This document shows positions 34,229-43,292 of a stretch of 64,000 bases of DNA, piece after piece (position 1 is the stretch's first letter; the number at the start of each line of letters is the position of its first letter). The notes below the pieces were generated by a model. It made no database searches, was not told where the DNA came from, and saw nothing but the letters and a program-made list of their open reading frames with translations. Source of the stretch: Humibacillus sp. DSM 29435. Its GTDB lineage: Bacteria > Actinomycetota > Actinomycetes > Actinomycetales > Dermatophilaceae. The translations under genes and the position numbers were made by a program. The stretch is taken from NCBI RefSeq assembly GCF_001758225.1, contig NZ_MAST01000008.1:62001-126000 (forward strand). The letters are read 5' to 3'.

Positions 34229-35452
34229 TCATGGAAACGCCTCACCCCGGCTCATCACCCGCGAGAGTGCTTCAACGATCAACGCACGTGACTCGTCGCC
34301 AAAACTCAGGTGCGCCGAGATGCGGACGCGATCGTGGCGGACACTGACGGTGACACCCTGTTCAGCGAGCTCGCGCCGGACCCGTTCGGAGTCGATGCCT
34401 GGCAAAGTGAAAGACACAACCGGCCCACGCTGCTCGAGACCCCACTTCGCTCCGATGACGTCTGCGTCGAAGGTGGCCAGCGTCTCGAGCACGCTTTGGA
34501 CCACCTGCTGCTGTCGAAGGTGAACACCGGCGGGGCCAACGGCGTCGAGGGCCGACAGTGCGGCGTGCAAACCTGCGGCCGCTTCGAGGTCGACGTTGCT
34601 CGGAAGCAATCGTTCCGGTCCGCGCCCAAGGCTCGCGCTGACCACCGTCGCGTCGGGTGCAAGCTCCGGCATGGACGGCCAGCCGCCTAGTGCAGATTGA
34701 AGCCGGTCAACGACGTGGTCCCTCACCGCGAATACGGCCGCGCCCTGACCAGCTCGTAACCATTTTTGGCCACCGGCAACAACGACGTCTGCCGCATGCA
34801 GCTGGAGATCACAGATCCCAAGGCCCTGAATCGCGTCGACGACGAGGAGGCGGTGAGGGCCGATGACATCACGAATCTCAGACAGAGGTGCTCGCCACCC
34901 GGTGGCATAGTCGACCGCGGACACTGTGACCGCGATCGTGTTCGTGGTCAGCGCTCGGGCGATCTGGTCAGCACCAATGCTTCCATCCGGCGCCCGAGAT
35001 GCCCGGGTGATGGTGGGCCCGCCGCGCGCGGAGGCCCGCAGCCAGGGAACGACGTTTGCCGGGAACTCCCCTACCGGCACGATGACGTCTCCTTGCGACG
35101 GCAGGGCAAACGCAACGCTCATCAGCGCTGCAGATGTCGAGGGTGCGATGGCACATTCGTGCTCGGCGAATCCCACGACATTGGCGGCCTGGTTCCTGGC
35201 CAGCTCTAGCAGATCCTCCAACGACGACACCGCGCCGACCCGTCCGCCCGCAAGCGTCTCCAGCGCCTTTACCCTGGCGGCCATGACACTGCCCAACGGC
35301 GGCCCCACCCTGGCGAAGTCCAGGTATCCAGGCGCTTCTCGACAATCCTGTAGATACACGGCCAGGGGGCCTGATAGAAGCCCAGGCGCCTCAGACCGAA
35401 ACACATCCGAGGGATGCTGCCCGGCCCGCGAACCCTGTCTGGTCCCACTCAT
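34229..35452 (-). CDS. Class V aminotransferase-fold PLP enzyme
   Basis: 407 residues of the class V (cysteine desulfurase/kynureninase/EgtE-like) fold. The PLP lysine lies in VVVAGGQKWLRAGQG, the PLP-phosphate and ring-contacting parts in CAIAPSTSAALMSVAFALPS and LLVVDAIQGLGICDLQ. The C-terminal small domain ends GVTVSVRHDRVRISAHLSF. It overlaps the second glycosidase gene by 4 bp, so it is co-translated with a sugar hydrolase. The reaction is unknown; a C-S or C-N lyase or an amino-sugar role are possible. It is the outlier of the sugar operon. Confidence 0.85.
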   Translation of the reverse strand: MSGTRQGSRAGQHPSDVFRSEAPGLLSGPLAVYLQDCREAPGYLDFARVGPPLGSVMAARVKALETLAGGRVGAVSSLEDLLELARNQAANVVGFAEHECAIAPSTSAALMSVAFALPSQGDVIVPVGEFPANVVPWLRASARGGPTITRASRAPDGSIGADQIARALTTNTIAVTVSAVDYATGWRAPLSEIRDVIGPHRLLVVDAIQGLGICDLQLHAADVVVAGGQKWLRAGQGAAVFAVRDHVVDRLQSALGGWPSMPELAPDATVVSASLGRGPERLLPSNVDLEAAAGLHAALSALDAVGPAGVHLRQQQVVQSVLETLATFDADVIGAKWGLEQRGPVVSFTLPGIDSERVRRELAEQGVTVSVRHDRVRISAHLSFGDESRALIVEALSRVMSRGEAFP

Positions 35453-36849
35453 ACGGCCACCAAGGGCTTGAGCGTAGAGCGCTGCAGCAGATGTCGGGTC
35501 GTCTCGAGCCCCCAGTCATCAAGCGCGTTCACGCGGTCGCTTGCGGCGCGCACCCCCGAGTACCTGTCGACGTGTGCAGCCCACCGGTCGCGGTGCTCTA
35601 CCTCGGGCCGAACGATGATGCAGTCAGGGTCGTTGTGCCAGAAGCGACCGTGCATGAAAGCCCGACCCTCCCCCGACAGGACCGCGCCCGCTTGAGACGG
35701 CTGGCTGATGTCACCGCTCTCGGGCGCGAAGCGGGGGGCGGTGTCGCAAGATACGCGCATCCCGTCGACGGTTCCGATGCTTGGTAGGAGCGGCGCTCCG
35801 CAGCCAAGGATGGTCGCGCCGGATCCGACAGCGTCGCGGATTGCCCGCATCGCAATGGCGTAGTGGTCAAGGGCAGTAATACTTTCTCGCCGGCGGCCCT
35901 CCAGCGCACCGGCGAACAGGAAGTCGATCTTGAAGTAGTCGAACCCGTACTCCCGCCACGTCTGAAAGACCTGGCGTAGATAGTTCATCGCGCCAGGATG
36001 GGTGACGTCCAGTGCGTAGAGGTCCTGATCCCAGTTGTTTCCAGCCCACACCGGATTGCCGATGTCGTCAGTGACCAGCCAGTCGGGGTGCTTGGCGAAC
36101 AGGTTTGAACGGGCTCCAACCCACAACGGAGCGATCCACACGCCGGCCCTTCGATGGCTGGCGTGAATGCGTCGGACGAGCTTCGGCAGAGACGTGAACC
36201 TGTCCGACAACTCAAGCCAGTCACCGACCTCACGTTGGAACGCGTCATCGACGCCGATGACATCGACTGGTAGGTCGTGCTTGTCGATCGCCTCCACGTT
36301 CTCGTACATGTCCGCTTCGGTCAGATGCGTGAAGTACTGGTACCACGGACACCAAACGGTCGGATACTCAGCCGGGAGCGCCACTTCGAGTGTTGCCGCC
36401 ATCCGAACGGACCACCGAGCCAAGGCAGCACCCATACCCCCGGGGCCGGAGTCGACGTCGTGACGGACGCGCCCGCTGGCAGTGATGGTCGCTGTTTCCT
36501 TGTGTAGCTCGAGGCGGATGCTCGGACAATCAGCGCGTGGGTCCGGAGCATAGAACACGTGGGTAGCCCCATCGTCGGCCAGGGCAAGCAGCCCTTCACC
36601 CTGAAATCCAGTGCTCGGACCTCGGCGACCCGGCCGGTAAGAGGTCATCTGCCAGAGATCCGAGTGAGAACGTGGAGACGTCGCCGTGACGGGGTAGACG
36701 CCAGACGGGCTGAACGAGGACCACCCGTTCTCGAAAACGGTGGCGCACTCAGGGTTCACAACGACAGAAGTTACCGGGCTGAACCGGTGCTGCCACGAGG
36801 AAGAGCCGCTCCAGGTGGTGGGTGGACGTGACGACGACGGCTCAATCAC
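35449..36849 (-). CDS. GH36-like glycosidase, second paralogue
   Basis: 466 residues, clearly paralogous to the protein at 32710: ENGWSSFSPSGVYPV, then VWCPWYQYFTHLTEADMYEN, VIGVDDAFQREVGDWLELSD, GVWIAPLWVGARSNLFAKHP and NWDQDLYALDVTHPGA. FDYFKIDFLFAGALEGRR contains the KxD nucleophile motif typical of GH36/GH27. GCGAPLLPSIGTVDGMRVS is the second active-site segment. No signal peptide, so it acts in the cytoplasm on imported substrate. First gene of the block, with its own AT-rich promoter. Confidence 0.84.
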   Translation of the reverse strand: MIEPSSSRPPTTWSGSSSWQHRFSPVTSVVVNPECATVFENGWSSFSPSGVYPVTATSPRSHSDLWQMTSYRPGRRGPSTGFQGEGLLALADDGATHVFYAPDPRADCPSIRLELHKETATITASGRVRHDVDSGPGGMGAALARWSVRMAATLEVALPAEYPTVWCPWYQYFTHLTEADMYENVEAIDKHDLPVDVIGVDDAFQREVGDWLELSDRFTSLPKLVRRIHASHRRAGVWIAPLWVGARSNLFAKHPDWLVTDDIGNPVWAGNNWDQDLYALDVTHPGAMNYLRQVFQTWREYGFDYFKIDFLFAGALEGRRRESITALDHYAIAMRAIRDAVGSGATILGCGAPLLPSIGTVDGMRVSCDTAPRFAPESGDISQPSQAGAVLSGEGRAFMHGRFWHNDPDCIIVRPEVEHRDRWAAHVDRYSGVRAASDRVNALDDWGLETTRHLLQRSTLKPLVAV

Positions 36850-36880
36850 AACGTTAATATACTACAATATGATTAATCTT
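36850..36880 (-). promoter_or_regulatory. AT-rich promoter/operator before the glycosidase gene
   Basis: A sharply AT-rich 30-bp patch in otherwise GC-rich DNA. It contains ATACTAC (36859-36865), the reverse complement of the 7-mer repeated twice before the binding-protein gene, and TAGTAT/CATATT usable as a -10 box for the minus strand. Confidence 0.5.
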
Positions 36881-37079
36881 GCTGCATTCCTCGCCTCGTG
36901 ATCTCCGATCACCACCCGCCTTGTTCGGGTAGGGGTTTCGGTGCTGATGCGTCGGTCACGCCGGCTCATTGCTCGTAGTTGCGTCCCGTTGTGGCGCGTT
37001 ATGGCACGAGGCGCTGACAATGGCCGTGTCGGGCCTCCCACAGGGAGTGAAACCGTGTCTTACCTGCGGAATGCGCTGA

Positions 37080-37123
37080 GTTGGCGAGAGGACTCGAACC
37101 CCTAGCCGCCTGTTTACAAGCCA
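37080..37123 (-). other. 3' half of a tRNA gene (TGT anticodon loop), probable second att site
   Basis: Read on the minus strand, CTTGTAAACAGGCGG is an anticodon loop with 3' stem, followed by variable loop, T-arm AGGGGTTCGAGTCCTCT (4 Watson-Crick pairs plus one G-T) and acceptor 3' strand CGCCAAC. The sequence 5' of the loop (GTGTGG) does not pair with the 3' stem, and no D-arm exists, so only the 3' half is tRNA. TGT would be tRNA-Thr. Flanking direct repeats GTCTTACCTGC at about 37052 and 37151 may be recombinase arm sites. Confidence 0.6.
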
Positions 37124-37268
37124 CACAGTGTTCGTGCTGCCTAATGCGGTCTTACCTGCACCGATGCTGTCGCCCTGGGGGTCCGCCAAGGCCCTCGTGC
37201 CATCAGCGTGCGATACGAAAGCGCACCGGGGTCCACACCTGTCACGGCCATGGCGAAGGCGCCTAAAT

Positions 37269-37732
37269 TCACCAGGGTTGGAGGTGGGGGATCAGTTGGT
37301 GCATCGCGGTGACGATGTCGTGGGCCTTGGGAAGGTCCTCAGTGGTGTCCTCGACCGTCAGCTCGGGGTGTCCAGGCGGGGGTAGTCGGCGTCGTTGCGG
37401 GTCCGCCGTGGCCGACCGAACGGGCGGACCACGGTTCCGCTGCGGCCGAGCGCAGCGGCGACGGCCTCTTGGACCGCGAGATGCCAGCCGGCGCTGGTGG
37501 CCCGCAGCCCCTGGACCGCGAGGGCGGCGGCCATCGCCTTGCGGGCCGCGGCATACAGCAGGTCGTACCCGCCGGCCGGATCAGCGTCCGCGACGAGCTC
37601 GGCCGAGCGCAGGTGCCGGTCGGCATCGGCGAGCAAGCGGGTCGCGTTCTCGCCAGCGGGTGCCACTCGCTCGAGGTCGCCGGCGGCGAGCATGGCCTCG
37701 ATCTCGGCCCGGCCGGTCTCCCACCGCGTCAT
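37269..37732 (-). pseudogene. HEPN-domain toxin, C-terminal frameshift
   Basis: A helical HEPN-family protein, toxin partner of an MNT nucleotidyltransferase. The first frame (124 residues, from 37732) holds VELVADADPAGGYDLL-type helices and the catalytic-site motif RRTRNDADYPRLD. It stops at 37358, but a second frame continues ELTVEDTTEDLPKAHDIVTA and MHQLIPHLQPW to a stop at 37269, as in full-length relatives. The frames join if one base is added near the CGGGG run at 37364-37368. The catalytic motif is upstream of the shift, so a truncated product might keep activity. Confidence 0.78.
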
Positions 37733-38319
37733 GCCAGGTCACCTCCGGCCAGGGGGACCATCGGCCGGGACGTCACCGTCGACTTGAATGGGTCAGCCTC
37801 AGCCTTGTGCCACGCGGCTGGTCGGACCCGGCGGACGTTCACCTCACGGCCCAGCCGCTTCCCCGCGGCCGCGGCCACCTCATCGAGGACGTCCGGGTCC
37901 GCCGTCCCGACCACCAGCACGTCGATGTCACCAGGCACCGGGTCCGGCTGCTGGGCATACCTGGCCGCCCACGACCCGTAGATCCACGCCTCCCGTACCC
38001 CTGCCACGTCGGCCATCAGCCCCCGCAGCACCGACACCGGCCCGAACGTCACAGCCATCAACGCCGCTAGCGGCCCGAACACCACGTTCTCCGTCTCCGC
38101 CCGAACCAGACGCTGATTCCCCCGCCGCACCTGGCGGACCAACCCCGCCTCGGCCAGCCGGTTCACCTCCCGAGTCACCGTCGGCCCCGGCACCCCCACC
38201 GCCCGGCCGATCTCCACCAGCGAGGACTCCTGGTCCGGATGCAGCATTATCCACGCGATCATGTCCACCTGCGCCCGGGAGCGCAGCAACGGCAACAAGA
38301 CCGGAGACGGCTCTTTCAT
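37729..38319 (-). CDS. HTH plus minimal nucleotidyltransferase (MNT) antitoxin
   Basis: 196 residues. Residues 10-80 form a winged HTH (MIAWIMLHPDQESSLVEIGR, GPTVTREVNRLAEAGLVRQV); the rest is an MNT domain with GSWAARYAQ and the Asp pair GDIDVLVVG. MNT antitoxins AMPylate their HEPN toxins; the HTH suggests the protein also controls its own operon. It overlaps the HEPN gene by 4 bp. The ATG at 38319 lies just after TATAGC on the minus strand, so the mRNA may be nearly leaderless; an alternative GTG start is at 38364. Confidence 0.85.
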   Translation of the reverse strand: MKEPSPVLLPLLRSRAQVDMIAWIMLHPDQESSLVEIGRAVGVPGPTVTREVNRLAEAGLVRQVRRGNQRLVRAETENVVFGPLAALMAVTFGPVSVLRGLMADVAGVREAWIYGSWAARYAQQPDPVPGDIDVLVVGTADPDVLDEVAAAAGKRLGREVNVRRVRPAAWHKAEADPFKSTVTSRPMVPLAGGDLA

Positions 38320-38399
38320 AAATACGAGCACAACATCCGCTATACGGAAGGACACCACCCGCACCTCGCCGCCGACACGGCCGACCCCACCGCCATGAC

Positions 38400-38790
38400 C
38401 TCGCCTCTCGAGGGCCGGCGTCGGTCAACACCGTCATGGTCCGGATCCCGTTGCGCACGTCACCGCCCGGACCACCCTTGGGCATGTGGTGCTTCTCGTG
38501 CCCCAGGTGCTCGGCCATCTCCTCCTCCAACGCCCGCCTGCGCCGCCGTGGCCGTGATCGTCTTCAGCAGCCCCTCCGGGCCCGTCAGGCAATCCCCGCG
38601 GGCACCGGCCGCCTTGACCAGCTCCCCCACCGCGGCCCGCTCAGCACCACCTGGCTTGGCGCCCTTCTTCGCTGCCTTCGGCATCGAGCTCATGCCGTTC
38701 AGGGTCTTGGTCATCGGTGACCAGCCTTCCTCGCCGACCATTGTCGGCGTGTTGGGCCAAAAACACAGTGAGCGGACAGTCCCGATGCCG
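38400..38790 (-). pseudogene. N-terminal fragment of an IS256-family transposase
   Basis: On the minus strand [20 protein letters not shown] and [20 protein letters not shown], then (other frame) EEEMAEHLGHEKHHMPKGGP, match the start of the IS256 transposase at 57519-58568 over about 110 residues, with frameshifts. Upstream, TCACTGTGTTTTTGGCC resembles the outer end of the copy at 58.6 kb, so one IS end is included. The remaining three quarters of the element are absent. Confidence 0.8.
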
Positions 38791-38821
38791 GGCATCGGGC
38801 CCGTGCAGCCAGAATGGAGGT

Positions 38822-41251
38822 GTGTCGACAGAGTCCGGGCGCGAAGACGAGAGCACGGCCATCTCGTCAACGAACCCGGACCAGGAGTTGACTGGCCTGC
38901 ATCGTGAAATGACCCGGTTGCGGAATGAGAACGCCCGGCTCCTTCGCCTCCTGGACTTGACGCCGGCGCAAGCTCGCCCACCTGGGCCGACGCAGACGGC
39001 CATCTTTGAGGCCGCGCCCGGTGCTGTGCATCTTGGCTCGCCACCGCCAGCCAAAGTGGCGTTCTACGCGGCGCTGTTCGGCGCCCGTACCGACGTGTAT
39101 GCGGTGCGGTGGGACAACGCGCGCACCGGCCGTTCTGGCTGGATGCCGGCCGTTCGAGGCGGGTGGCGTAAAGGAATCCCCCCGGCCCAGCGGCAGTACC
39201 TGCCGCTGACCGCAGAGGTGCTCACCGCGCACCTGTCCGGCGAGATGGAGATCGGGCTTTACCCGATGCTGGACGGCGACCGGTGTCAGTGGTTGGCGGC
39301 GGACTTCGACGGACCTGCTGCGATGCTCGACGCGTTGGCCTACCTCAAAGCTGCCCGCGCAGTGGGCGCATCGGCCGCCCTGGAGGTGTCCCGCTCGGGG
39401 GTGGGGGCGCACGCTTGGTTGTTCTTCACCTCTGCGGTCCCGGCCGTGACGGCTCGACAGGTCGGCGCCGGCCTTTTGCGTGAGGCCATCGCCCAGCGAG
39501 GCCGGATGGATCTGAGCAGTTACGACCGGCTGTTCCCTTCCCAGGACGTGCTCCAGACCGGAGGGCTCGGCAACCTGATCGCGGCCCCACTTGCGGGTCA
39601 GGCCCGCCGCCGCGGCACCACCGTCTTCCTCGAACTTGCCACGATGGAACCCCACGAGGACCAGTGGACCTACCTGTCCAGCCTCGACCGGCTCACCCCC
39701 CGCAACGTAACCCGCCTTGCTCAGCAGCTGGGCGGGGCCCGGGCTGTCACGGTCGGCGTCGACGTCGACCGGCTCCGGGTGGCCACGGCCAGCAAGATCT
39801 CCGCTTCCCCACCGCCAGTAGTCCACGCTCAACTCGGGGCGAGGATCACCGTGACGGGCGCTGACCTGCCGCCCCCGCTGCTGGCCACGCTCAAACACGC
39901 CGCGTCGATGCCCAACCCGCTGTTCTACGAACGGCAGCGCCGCCGGGCCTCGACCTGGGATGTCCCCAGGTTCCTGCGCAGCTACGACGAGACCCTCGAG
40001 GGTGATCTCATCCTGCCTCGGGGACTGCTCGAGCGACTTGGCACACTCGTCGAGCAGGCCGGAAGCCACCTCCAGCTCAACGACGAACGCAGCCATGGGC
40101 AGAGCCACGCGTTCGCGTTCAGCGGGCTTTTGGAGCCACCGCAACAGGCCGCGCGCGAGGGCCTGCTGCGTCATGACCTGGCCGTGCTGGTCGCTCCGCC
40201 CGGCGCCGGCAAGACCGTCATCGCTTGCTCGGTCATCGCCCACCATGGGGTGTCCACGCTCGTCCTGGTGGATCGCAAGGCGCTGGCAGACCAGTGGCGT
40301 GAACGCGTGCATGACCTACTCGGGGTCAAAGCCGGGCAACGCGGCGGCGGCCGGACGAAAACTACCGGGATCCTGGACATCGCCACACTGCAGACCCTCT
40401 CCCGACGCGACGACCTGGCCGAGCTGACCACCGGGTACGGTCTGGTCGTGGTCGATGAATGCCATCACGTCCCGGCGGCGGCGTTCGAGCGCGCCGTCCG
40501 ACAAATCCCGGCCCGCCGCTGGCTCGGCCTCACCGCAACCCCCTACCGGCGCGACCAGCTCGATGACCTCATCGCCTTGCAGATCGGACCGGTCCGGCAC
40601 ACCATCGCCCTCGCAGCTGCGGGGACGCTACCTACCGGCTCGCCCAACCTCATGACGCCCCACCCAGTGCTGAACCTCCATGCGACAGACTTCCGCTATG
40701 TCGGTGACCTCGACCCCTCCGCGCCAGGCGGAATCGCAGCCGTGCACCGCGACCTCGCCACCGACCCGGATCGAACCAACCAGATCGTTGACGACGTCAC
40801 CGCCGCACTGACCCGTGGGCGACACTGCCTGATCCTGACTCAACGCACCGACCAACTGCAGCAAATCGCCGAAATCCTGACCGGTCGCGGACACGACCCC
40901 GTCATCCTTCGCGGCGGTATGGGAACCAAAGCCAGAGCCGCCGCTCACGCCCGACTCGAACCGACCGCGGGCGGGCCGCCGCTGCTGGTCGTTGCGACCG
41001 GCGCCTACATTGGCGAGGGCTTCGACTGCCCAGCGCTGGACACCCTGTTCCTCACTGCGCCGATCGCATTCAAGGGCAGGCTCGTTCAGTACGTCGGACG
41101 CGTGATGAGGCCCTACCCAGGTAAAAACACCGCCGAGGTCCACGACTACCACGACATCCACACCACTGTTCTGGCATCGTCACTGAGTAAACGCGCACCC
41201 GGTTACACCAGCCTCGGCTTCCCCGACCCCCGACGGCACCCCACCCCGTAA
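38822..41251 (+). CDS. TOTE-type archaeo-eukaryotic primase fused to SF2 helicase
   Basis: 809 residues. N-terminal coiled coil ([19 protein letters not shown]); residues 75-340 match the primase (AEP) domain of so-called TOTE conflict systems: [35 protein letters not shown] with the metal-binding DxD-like pair, then [21 protein letters not shown] and [10 protein letters not shown]. From about residue 445 an SF2 helicase follows: Walker [17 protein letters not shown] box, [11 protein letters not shown], and [12 protein letters not shown] as motif VI. No nuclease domain is visible. GTG start at 38822 is the best N-terminal choice; ATG 38909 is possible. It lies beside a toxin-antitoxin pair, a defence-like context. 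Confidence 0.85.
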   Translation: MSTESGREDESTAISSTNPDQELTGLHREMTRLRNENARLLRLLDLTPAQARPPGPTQTAIFEAAPGAVHLGSPPPAKVAFYAALFGARTDVYAVRWDNARTGRSGWMPAVRGGWRKGIPPAQRQYLPLTAEVLTAHLSGEMEIGLYPMLDGDRCQWLAADFDGPAAMLDALAYLKAARAVGASAALEVSRSGVGAHAWLFFTSAVPAVTARQVGAGLLREAIAQRGRMDLSSYDRLFPSQDVLQTGGLGNLIAAPLAGQARRRGTTVFLELATMEPHEDQWTYLSSLDRLTPRNVTRLAQQLGGARAVTVGVDVDRLRVATASKISASPPPVVHAQLGARITVTGADLPPPLLATLKHAASMPNPLFYERQRRRASTWDVPRFLRSYDETLEGDLILPRGLLERLGTLVEQAGSHLQLNDERSHGQSHAFAFSGLLEPPQQAAREGLLRHDLAVLVAPPGAGKTVIACSVIAHHGVSTLVLVDRKALADQWRERVHDLLGVKAGQRGGGRTKTTGILDIATLQTLSRRDDLAELTTGYGLVVVDECHHVPAAAFERAVRQIPARRWLGLTATPYRRDQLDDLIALQIGPVRHTIALAAAGTLPTGSPNLMTPHPVLNLHATDFRYVGDLDPSAPGGIAAVHRDLATDPDRTNQIVDDVTAALTRGRHCLILTQRTDQLQQIAEILTGRGHDPVILRGGMGTKARAAAHARLEPTAGGPPLLVVATGAYIGEGFDCPALDTLFLTAPIAFKGRLVQYVGRVMRPYPGKNTAEVHDYHDIHTTVLASSLSKRAPGYTSLGFPDPRRHPTP

Positions 41252-41858
41252 ACATCGGGACGTTGTCCAACATCCTCGCTCCGGCATGATCGAGGACGCC
41301 GCACACGGGAATTGTAGATCGCCGACGGACACGACCAGCGCAGTGTTCTCAATGCCCTAACGCGGCTGGAAAGACGCAGCGCATTCGTGAGTCTCAGGCG
41401 ACGCAGGGGTCTCGCGCGTGTTGTCGCTTGTTCCACGGCCCCGGCCAGGCTCGCTTACCTCGACAATGCATCACGGAGGGCCAGTGGTGCTGTCGGTGTA
41501 GTCCAAAACAATGGTTTGCGTGCGACGGCCAAACCAAGGTCGTTGGGAAGCATCTTGGCCCATTGGGTTCACGACGAGGCAACCTGGAGGGCCGAGTTGA
41601 AGGTGCTGCTCAGGAGCCGGTGTTTCCGACCGCGGTCGCCGACCTGGTTTTGGACCCACCGGCCCAGGCCCCGAGCAAGTTGCTCTGGCGACTCGCCAGC
41701 GATGGCCCGCCCGGGCCGATTGGGCTGATGACAGCAACGTTGCAGCACCGCTGGATCTGCAGCCAGCGCGTTCACGACATGTTAAGGGCGATTGGCTTCT
41801 GGCAGGGGGTCGTGACACCTGCCCGGCAGCGGTCACCTCGCCGGTTGGGGTGCCGACG
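41252..41858. other. Gene-free stretch
   Basis: Overlapping short frames exist on both strands. One minus-strand frame near 41569-41775 (RGRKHRLLSSTFNSALQVAS) has the look of a transposase scrap, but I cannot place it in a family. No ribosome site or complete gene is supported. Confidence 0.4.
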
Positions 41859-43292
41859 TCAACAGTGCCGTGGCGCCCACCCGTCAGGTCTGGTCGTACT
41901 GGGGCCGAGTCCTTTCCGAGCTGGTGAGATCGGCAAGGCGATGAGGGCACGGACACCGGGGTCGGCGTCTTCGAGCGTGATGCTGCAGCCGTTGCGCGCC
42001 AAGAGCTCTCGGGTGATCGCTAGGCCGAGCCCGCTGCCGCCGCGGTCTCGGTCGCGGGCGTCGTCCAGCCGGGTGAACCGGTCGAAGACCCGCTGCCGGT
42101 CGGGCGCTGGGATGCCGTGGCCGTCGTCGGTGACGGTGACGGTGACATCGGTCGAACCGCCGGTCCGGCTGGCACCTATGGCAACGATCACCTGGCTTGC
42201 AGCGTGACGTACCGCGTTGTCCACCAGGTTGGTCATCGCCCTGAACAGGTCATCTCGCGACGCGTCGATGACCGCCTCGGTGTTGCCGCCGCGACGGACT
42301 GGAACCCGTGCCCCGGTGTACTTCCCGACTACCTCGTCAACGAGTGCACCGATGTCCACCGAGGTCACGGAAACCCTTCGGGAGGGTGCGTCGGTGCGGG
42401 CCAACAGCAGGAGGTCTTCTACAAGAGCGGTGAGGCGGGTCACGTCGCCGGTCAGCTCGGCAGGAAGCTGGCCGCCCTCACCGAGACGCTGGGCCACCTC
42501 GAGCTGGGTACGGATGCTCGCCAGCGGACTCCTCAGCTCGTGCGCGGCGTCGGCGACGAACGAGCGCTGCATGCGCCGGGCCGCCGCGACCCGGGCCAGC
42601 ATCTCGTTGAGCGTCATCGCCAGAGCCGCCACCTCGTCACGGGTGGGCGGGACGGGCAGGCGTTCGTCGTGGTCGGAAGATCCGTCGATGCGGGCCGCGC
42701 GCCGACGCATCTGTTCGACCGGTCGTAGCGCGGCGGCGATGACCCGCCAAGCGATCAGGGCAAGCACGAGCAGCAGCAACGGGAAGATCACCAGGAGAAG
42801 ATTCCGCAGCCGGGCGCTGGCCGAGTCGAGGTCTGCGGTCGGTAGAGCGGCCACCACGGCCACACGAGCGTTTGACGGTCCGGCTGCGACGGCAGCGACC
42901 TGGAGGTTCCCGGCGATCCCGGACCGGTTGCCCGGGACCAGCACCGTCTCGCCGTTGAGCGCCTCCCGCAGCTCCTCGGGAGTCAGCAGCGGGGTCAGCC
43001 GGTCGCCGGCGAGCGAGGCAGTGACGACGCGGTCTCGGTTGTCGATCACCTGCATGACCTGGGCGCCCGAGGTCGGCAACGGGTCGGGGACCTGGCCAGA
43101 GTCCAGGAGCAGAGCGAGCTGGAGCGCGCTCGAGCGAGCCTCGGCCTGGACGGAGCCCATCAGAGAGGTGGTCAGCACCAGGTAGAGGATTCCCCCGCCG
43201 ATGAGGAGGGCACCCGCGACGCCGAGGACGCCGACGGTCATCAGCCGGCCGCGTAGCCCGATCCGCTCGATCCTGCTGGCGAACGACCTCAT
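41859..43292 (-). CDS. Sensor histidine kinase (OmpR-partner type)
   Basis: 477 residues. Two membrane helices (about residues 18-42 and 166-190) flank an extracellular domain; then HAMP (ALRPVEQMRRRAARID), HisKA with phospho-His in ADAAHELRSPLASIRTQLEV, N box MTNLVDNAVRHA, G1 DDGHGIP, F box VFDRFTRLDDARDRD and G2 GGSGLGLAI. It overlaps the response-regulator gene by 4 bp. Its divergent neighbours are a LolA/RseB-like protein and an ABC-2 exporter, a common arrangement for envelope or antibiotic stress sensing. Confidence 0.94.
   Translation of the reverse strand: MRSFASRIERIGLRGRLMTVGVLGVAGALLIGGGILYLVLTTSLMGSVQAEARSSALQLALLLDSGQVPDPLPTSGAQVMQVIDNRDRVVTASLAGDRLTPLLTPEELREALNGETVLVPGNRSGIAGNLQVAAVAAGPSNARVAVVAALPTADLDSASARLRNLLLVIFPLLLLVLALIAWRVIAAALRPVEQMRRRAARIDGSSDHDERLPVPPTRDEVAALAMTLNEMLARVAAARRMQRSFVADAAHELRSPLASIRTQLEVAQRLGEGGQLPAELTGDVTRLTALVEDLLLLARTDAPSRRVSVTSVDIGALVDEVVGKYTGARVPVRRGGNTEAVIDASRDDLFRAMTNLVDNAVRHAASQVIVAIGASRTGGSTDVTVTVTDDGHGIPAPDRQRVFDRFTRLDDARDRDRGGSGLGLAITRELLARNGCSITLEDADPGVRALIALPISPARKGLGPSTTRPDGWAPRHC

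Noticed and set aside
23285-36849. Sulfoquinovose (sulfo-ED) pathway
   Set aside because: SDR, IlvD-type dehydratase and KDPG-type aldolase would fit, but the glycosidases are GH36-like instead of GH31, and a keto-deoxy kinase is present, pointing to ordinary hexose acids.
38867-40312. Minus-strand 481-codon open frame opposite the helicase
   Set aside because: Antisense of the primase-helicase; no motifs and no start signal.
41387-41728. Possible transposase remnant
   Set aside because: Only a vague resemblance in one minus-strand frame; no catalytic motif or terminal repeats, so not called.
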